Source: Hymenobacter latericoloratus | Lineage (GTDB): Bacteria; Bacteroidota; Bacteroidia; Cytophagales; Hymenobacteraceae | NCBI RefSeq assembly: GCF_014199535.1 | Contig: NZ_JACHNV010000002.1 | Span: 806,001-870,000, forward strand | Reading direction: 5' to 3' | DNA length: 64,000 bases | Part shown: positions 60,139 through 64,000 of the stretch, one piece after another | How positions within the stretch are numbered: the first letter of the stretch is position 1 | Layout: the number at the start of each line of letters is the position of its first letter | The notes under the pieces: model-generated | Told to the model about the DNA's origin: nothing | Database searches by the model: none | What the model saw: only the letters and a program-made list of their open reading frames with translations | Position numbers and translations under genes: made by a program

Positions 60139-61140
60139 ATGAGTTTCCGCACCGATTACCTCCACCAGCTTCCCTTCCTGACGGCGGCCACCGCCGAAGC
60201 GGCCGCCCTGCGCTTATTCCGGTATCAAGCTACCCATTGTTTGCCCTACCAGGAGTATCTGGCCGCGTTGGGCCGCCGGCCCAGCGAGGTGCAGAGCTTC
60301 GAGCAGATCCCCTTCCTACCTATTGAATTCTTCAAAACCCACGAGGTGCGCACCGACGGAGCCGAGTGGGAGCCGCAGGAAGTATTTCTGAGCAGCGGCA
60401 CTACCCAGCAGCAGCGCAGCCACCACTACGTCCGCGACCCGCAGCTGTACCGCCGGCACGCGGCCCGCATCTTCGAGCACTACTACGGACCGCTGACGGG
60501 CTGGACGGTGCTGGCTTTGCTACCCTCGTACCTGGAGCAAGGCCAGTCGTCGTTGGTAGCCATGGTCGATTATTTCGCCCAGGTTTCGGGGCAGAAGCAG
60601 CCAGCCTTTTTCCTGCACGACCACGCCGCGCTGCTCTCGGCCCTGCGCGAGGCCAAGCAGGATACCAGCCGCCGCGTACTGCTGATTGGGGTGAGCTATG
60701 CCCTGCTGGATCTGGCCGCGGCCTACGCCGGCGACCCGGCCCTGCACGGCCTCACGGTGCTGGAAACCGGTGGGATGAAGGGCCGCCGCCGCGAAATGAT
60801 TCGGGAGGAGCTGCACGCCGAGCTGCAACAGGCTTTCGGCCCGGCCGGCATTCACTCTGAGTACGGCATGACGGAGCTGCTGGGCCAGGCCTACAGCTTC
60901 GGCGACGGTCGCTTCCACGCTCCGCCGCAGCTGCAAGTGCTCCTGCGCGACCCCTCGGACCCATTCTCGGTGTCGGCCACCAGGGCCAGCGGCGCCATCA
61001 ACGTCATCGACCTGGCCAACGTGGACTCCTGCGCCTTCATCGAAACCAAGGACCTGGCCCGCCTGCACCCCGATGGCTCGTTTGAAGTGCTCGGCCGCCT
61101 GGATAATTCCGATATCAGAGGGTGCAACCAGATGGTGTAG
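60139..61140 (+). CDS. LuxE-like acyl-protein synthetase/acyltransferase domain protein
   Basis: A 333-residue cytoplasmic protein of the adenylate-forming LuxE type: IPFLPIEFFKTHEV, the phosphate-loop-like FLSSGTTQQQRSHHY, LLIGVSYALLDLAA, LETGGMKGRRREMIREEL, HSEYGMTELLGQAY and FIETKDLARLHPDGSFEVLGRLDNSDIRGCNQMV. It should activate a carboxylic acid by adenylation. No lux genes are present. Bacteroidota homologues occur near envelope or lipid genes; the substrate is unknown. Divergent from the lipoprotein at 60024. Confidence 0.88.
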   Translation: MSFRTDYLHQLPFLTAATAEAAALRLFRYQATHCLPYQEYLAALGRRPSEVQSFEQIPFLPIEFFKTHEVRTDGAEWEPQEVFLSSGTTQQQRSHHYVRDPQLYRRHAARIFEHYYGPLTGWTVLALLPSYLEQGQSSLVAMVDYFAQVSGQKQPAFFLHDHAALLSALREAKQDTSRRVLLIGVSYALLDLAAAYAGDPALHGLTVLETGGMKGRRREMIREELHAELQQAFGPAGIHSEYGMTELLGQAYSFGDGRFHAPPQLQVLLRDPSDPFSVSATRASGAINVIDLANVDSCAFIETKDLARLHPDGSFEVLGRLDNSDIRGCNQMV

Positions 61141-61153
61141 AGTCTGATTAGGA

Positions 61154-61310
61154 GCGTCATGGCGAGCGGAGCGACGCCATCCTTCCTGACGAACGTGCTA
61201 CCCCTTAAAACGTGACAAGCCCTTACCTCCGGCACGGAAGTAAGGGCTTGTCACTTGTCTAAGCTTATCACAGAGAGAGGAAGGGTTGCTTCGCTCCGCT
61301 CGCAATGACA
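61154..61310. repeat. Composite nested palindromic repeat, copy 3
   Basis: The outer left arm (61154-61186, GTCATGGCGAGCGGAGCGAC...) pairs with the outer right arm (61279-61310, ...GCTCCGCTCGCAATGAC). The inner hairpin at 61213-61253 has arms TGACAAGCCCTTACCTCC and GGAAGTAAGGGCTTGTCA, identical to copy 1. Confidence 0.85.
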
Positions 61311-61315
61311 GAAGA

Positions 61316-62494
61316 TTACTTCCCGGCAAAGGCGCGGGCGTCAGCTTCGGTAATGGTGTCGTCGCTCATGATAACGAGGCGTTCCACCACGTTGCGCAGC
61401 TCCCGGATGTTGCCGCGCCAATCGAGGCTTTGGAGGTAGGTGAGGGCCGCTTCCTCGATGCGCTTGGGCTTGTTGCCGTAGTCGGCGGCAATGTCCTTCA
61501 GGAATTTCTCGATGAGGGCCGGAATATCGTCGCGGCGGTCGTTGAGGGCCGGCACCTGAATCAGGATGACGGAGAGGCGGTGGTAAAGGTCCTCGCGGAA
61601 GTTACGGTCGGCAATTTCCTGGAGCAGGTCCTTGTTGGTAGCCGCCAGCACCCGCACATTCACCGATATTTCCTTCTCGCCGCCCACGCGGGTAATCTTG
61701 TTTTCCTGCAGGGCGCGCAGCACTTTGGCCTGGGCCGACAAGCTCATGTCGCCGATTTCGTCCAGGAACAGGGTGCCCCCATCGGCTTGCTCAAATTTAC
61801 CGATGCGCTGCTTGACAGCCGAGGTGAACGAGCCCTTTTCGTGCCCGAACAGCTCCGATTCAATCAGCTCCGAGGGAATAGCGGCACAGTTGACTTCAAT
61901 CAGGGGGCCGCTGCTGCGGTTGCTGAGCTCGTGCAGCTGGCGGGCCACCATTTCCTTGCCGGCGCCGTTGGGCCCTGTAATGAGTACGCGGGCATCGGTG
62001 GGGGCTACCTTCTCAATGGCTTTGCGCACGGCCGTAAGGGCCGCCGAGTCGCCAATCATTTCCGAGTTCTTGGCCAGCTTTTTCTTGAGCGTCTTGTTCT
62101 CAGTGGCCAGCTTGGTAGTTTCGGCCGTGAGCTTGGTGCGGTCCAGGGCGTTGCGCACGGTTACCAGCAGGCGGTTCAGGTCTGGTGGCTTCTGCAGAAA
62201 GTCGAAGGCGCCTTTCTTGGTGGCATCCACGGCCATTTCTACGTTGCCGTGGGCCGATACCATAATGAAGGCTGCGTTGGGCGCCACAATGCGGGCCCGT
62301 TCCAGCACCTCAATGCCATCCATCTTGGGCATTTTGATGTCGCAGAGCACTACGTCGTACTTGTCGCGGATGAGCATGTCCAGGCCCGTGGGGCCATCCT
62401 CGGCCTGATCTACCTGGTAGCTTTCGTACTCGAGAATTTCCTTCAGCGTGTGCCGAATGGCCTTTTCGTCGTCAATAATTAAGATGCGGGGCAT
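61316..62494 (-). CDS. NtrC-type sigma-54 response regulator lacking a DNA-binding domain
   Basis: 392 residues. The receiver domain (1-120) has phospho-acceptor Asp52 in LCDIKMPKMDG. A coiled linker follows (122-145). The AAA+ sigma-54 interaction domain (about 147-385) has Walker A GPNGAGKE, Walker B GTLFLDEIGDM and the arginine region GNIRELRNVVERL. The sigma-54 contact loop reads GSFTSA (221-226) instead of GAFTGA. The protein ends right after the AAA+ lid (ADARAFAGK) with no Fis-type HTH. No sensor kinase is adjacent. Confidence 0.92.
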   Translation of the reverse strand: MPRILIIDDEKAIRHTLKEILEYESYQVDQAEDGPTGLDMLIRDKYDVVLCDIKMPKMDGIEVLERARIVAPNAAFIMVSAHGNVEMAVDATKKGAFDFLQKPPDLNRLLVTVRNALDRTKLTAETTKLATENKTLKKKLAKNSEMIGDSAALTAVRKAIEKVAPTDARVLITGPNGAGKEMVARQLHELSNRSSGPLIEVNCAAIPSELIESELFGHEKGSFTSAVKQRIGKFEQADGGTLFLDEIGDMSLSAQAKVLRALQENKITRVGGEKEISVNVRVLAATNKDLLQEIADRNFREDLYHRLSVILIQVPALNDRRDDIPALIEKFLKDIAADYGNKPKRIEEAALTYLQSLDWRGNIRELRNVVERLVIMSDDTITEADARAFAGK

Positions 62495-62652
62495 AAGCTA
62501 GGAAGAGCAAATGAAGGAAGCCAAAGTAACGAAAAGCCGGCGGCAAAAGATGAAGCCTACCCCCGAACCTTGGGTGAAGGGGCCGAAGAAAATGGTGACT
62601 TGCTACGGCTAGCCCGGCTGATTTCAAGGACAGCTTAGACCAGCGGCCCGGT

Positions 62653-64000
62653 TTACGGTTTAACGCTGCGCACCGATAGGGTAGCGGCCGGCAAGCCCTC
62701 GGCCGAGGCCGTAAGCTGCACCGTGCCCGGGGTGCGGCCGGCCCGTAGCAGCAACGTGGCAATGCCCGCTTCGGCGGCCACGGGGTTGTCGCCGAGCAGC
62801 TCGGCGTCGCCGGCGGTTACGGCAAAGCGGATGGGGGTAGCGGCATCCGGTACGGGCGTGCCCTGGGCATCTACTACGGTAGCGTACACAAACACGGCAT
62901 CCTGGCGGTCAGCGGTCAGGTCGCGGCCGCTCCGGTCGAAGCGGAGCTGCAGGTGGTGGGCCGGGCCGGGCGTGCGGCGGGTGTGCTCGGCCGCTGCCTG
63001 ACCGTTCAGATAGGCCACGGCCCGCAGCGTACCGGTGCTGAACGGCGGCACGGTGAACGTAAACGAAGGGTGAGCCAGGTGGTCGGAATAACGGTCCTGA
63101 TCGGGGCGCTGGCGGGCCAGGGGTTTGCCATTCAGCTGCAGCTCTACCTCGGCGCAGTTGCTGAACACCCGCACCTGCCGGGGCGCGGTGCTGGCCTGGG
63201 CATAGCTGGCCACGTACACCATGGGCTTGCCGAAGCCCTGGGCATCGGGGGTGGGGCCGTACTGGCTCTGGTAGAAGTAGAAGGCAAACTTGGGCAGGCG
63301 GTAGATGTCCATAATACCCGACGACTCGATATCCGGGGCGTAGCCGCGCTTGTAATCGAACTGCAGCCAGTTGGCGTCGCCGATGGCCGGGCCGATAAAG
63401 TTGTCGTTGTGAGCCTCCTGGAAGTTGAGCGCCTGCTGAATCAGGGCCCGCTCGCCCTGGCCGCGCAACTGGCGCGAAGTGCGTTCGGCCTCCTTCAGGC
63501 CGGCGTAGGCCGTTTGGTTGAAGCCGGCGTTCTGGGCGTAGTATTCCCAGTCGCCGTACTCGCAGAGCAGGATGGGCTTCTGCTTATTGTACTTGTGCCA
63601 GTAGTCGGGGGCTTTGGCGTGCTGGCGGGCCGGAATGAACACGTCGTAGGCGTAGTCGAGCCAGCCGCAGGTGTACACGTCGGTGGGGAAGGGCAGTTCC
63701 TCGTGCACGGCCTGGTGGGCCTGATCCATGAACGACTTGCTCATGTCGGTTTCGTTGAGGGCGGCCTCCCAGAGCACAATGCTGGGGTGGTTCCGGTCGC
63801 GGCGCACCATGTCGCGCACGTTCTGGAGGCTGTTGCGCTGAAAGTCCTCGGCCCCGAAAAACTGCCAGCCCGGAATGGAGTTCATCACCAGCAAACCCAG
63901 CTCGTCGCAGGCCTGCAGAAAAGCCGGCGAAGGCGGGTAGTGGGAGCAGCGCACAAAGTTGAAACCGGCTTCCTTGATTTTCCAGGCGTCGCGGTACTGC
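62653..64000 (-). CDS. GH2 glycoside hydrolase, 5' end beyond the window
   Basis: C-terminal ~449 residues of a GH2 enzyme; the frame stays open to position 64000 (..[21 protein letters not shown]). The visible part covers the end of the TIM barrel with acid/base Glu in [10 protein letters not shown] and a probable nucleophile Glu in [15 protein letters not shown]4982-like domain ([22 protein letters not shown]) and a C-terminal Ig-like domain ([24 protein letters not shown]) follow. Probably beta-galactosidase-like; substrate unknown. It is a different subgroup from the GH2 at 57. Confidence 0.88.
   Translation of the reverse strand, partial: QYRDAWKIKEAGFNFVRCSHYPPSPAFLQACDELGLLVMNSIPGWQFFGAEDFQRNSLQNVRDMVRRDRNHPSIVLWEAALNETDMSKSFMDQAHQAVHEELPFPTDVYTCGWLDYAYDVFIPARQHAKAPDYWHKYNKQKPILLCEYGDWEYYAQNAGFNQTAYAGLKEAERTSRQLRGQGERALIQQALNFQEAHNDNFIGPAIGDANWLQFDYKRGYAPDIESSGIMDIYRLPKFAFYFYQSQYGPTPDAQGFGKPMVYVASYAQASTAPRQVRVFSNCAEVELQLNGKPLARQRPDQDRYSDHLAHPSFTFTVPPFSTGTLRAVAYLNGQAAAEHTRRTPGPAHHLQLRFDRSGRDLTADRQDAVFVYATVVDAQGTPVPDAATPIRFAVTAGDAELLGDNPVAAEAGIATLLLRAGRTPGTVQLTASAEGLPAATLSVRSVKP

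Noticed and set aside
60139..61140. Bioluminescence (lux) locus
   Set aside because: Only a LuxE-like domain is present; no luciferase or LuxC/LuxD genes.
51375..61310. Insertion sequence
   Set aside because: The repeats contain no transposase frame and differ in length; they fit non-coding palindromic elements better.

Overview
This window looks like chromosome of a GC-rich Bacteroidota bacterium, most likely Hymenobacter or a close relative. The signs are a SusC/SusD pair, type IX secretion (T9SS) C-terminal sorting domains on four proteins, candidate TAnnTTTG -7 promoter elements, a fused alpha-beta 2-oxoacid dehydrogenase E1, a short AMP nucleosidase, and families of long palindromic intergenic repeats. 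No rRNA, tRNA, CRISPR array, transposase or prophage gene was recognised.

Layout. (1) 1-10.9 kb: a GH2 glycosidase, a 14-repeat FG-GAP secreted protein, a small unknown protein, a fasciclin-domain protein, a ClC channel, a secreted nuclease and a tiny Ser/Thr-rich lipoprotein. (2) 11-37.3 kb: a large glucuronoarabinoxylan utilisation locus. It starts with a LacI-type regulator that has an N-terminal zinc ribbon. The first gene block (12.5-28.3 kb) is mannonate dehydratase, GH67 alpha-glucuronidase, an SDR (probable fructuronate reductase), SusC, SusD, SASA-type acetylesterase, GH3 xylosidase and a T9SS-secreted GH10 xylanase. The second block (28.7-37.3 kb) is xylulokinase, xylose isomerase, GH51 arabinofuranosidase, a second GH10 xylanase and a GH115 alpha-glucuronidase. 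(3) 37.8-44.1 kb: a PaoABC-type molybdenum hydroxylase with its XdhC and MocA-like maturation factors. (4) 44.2-51.4 kb: an Atg22-like MFS transporter, DinB, a delta-60 repeat T9SS protein, an amidohydrolase, AMP nucleosidase and a lone HsdR N-terminal-like domain. (5) 51.5-64 kb: an LTA-synthase-like sulfatase-fold enzyme, a SUKH-like protein, alanine dehydrogenase, a DUF1573 protein, fused branched-chain E1, a lipoprotein, a LuxE-like enzyme, a sigma-54 response regulator lacking a DNA-binding domain, and a GH2 gene cut by the window end.

How the xylan genes work together. GH10 enzymes cut the backbone, the SASA esterase removes acetyl groups, GH51 removes arabinose, GH115 and GH67 remove (methyl)glucuronate from internal and terminal positions, SusCD imports oligosaccharides, and GH3 releases xylose. 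Xylose enters the pentose phosphate pathway through XylA and XylB. Glucuronate would pass through the SDR and UxuA, but glucuronate isomerase, KDG kinase and KDPG aldolase are not in the window.

Most notable signal. A 46-bp block (12261-12306 and 28415-28460, 42 of 46 positions identical) precedes both xylan gene blocks and contains two LacI-type palindromes with centres 12 bp apart. Its strongest palindrome lies exactly the same distance from a TATnTTCG hexamer-like element in both places. It is the natural candidate operator of the zinc-ribbon LacI regulator encoded next to the first copy. The window also carries several families of nested palindromic intergenic repeats, one of them in three copies.
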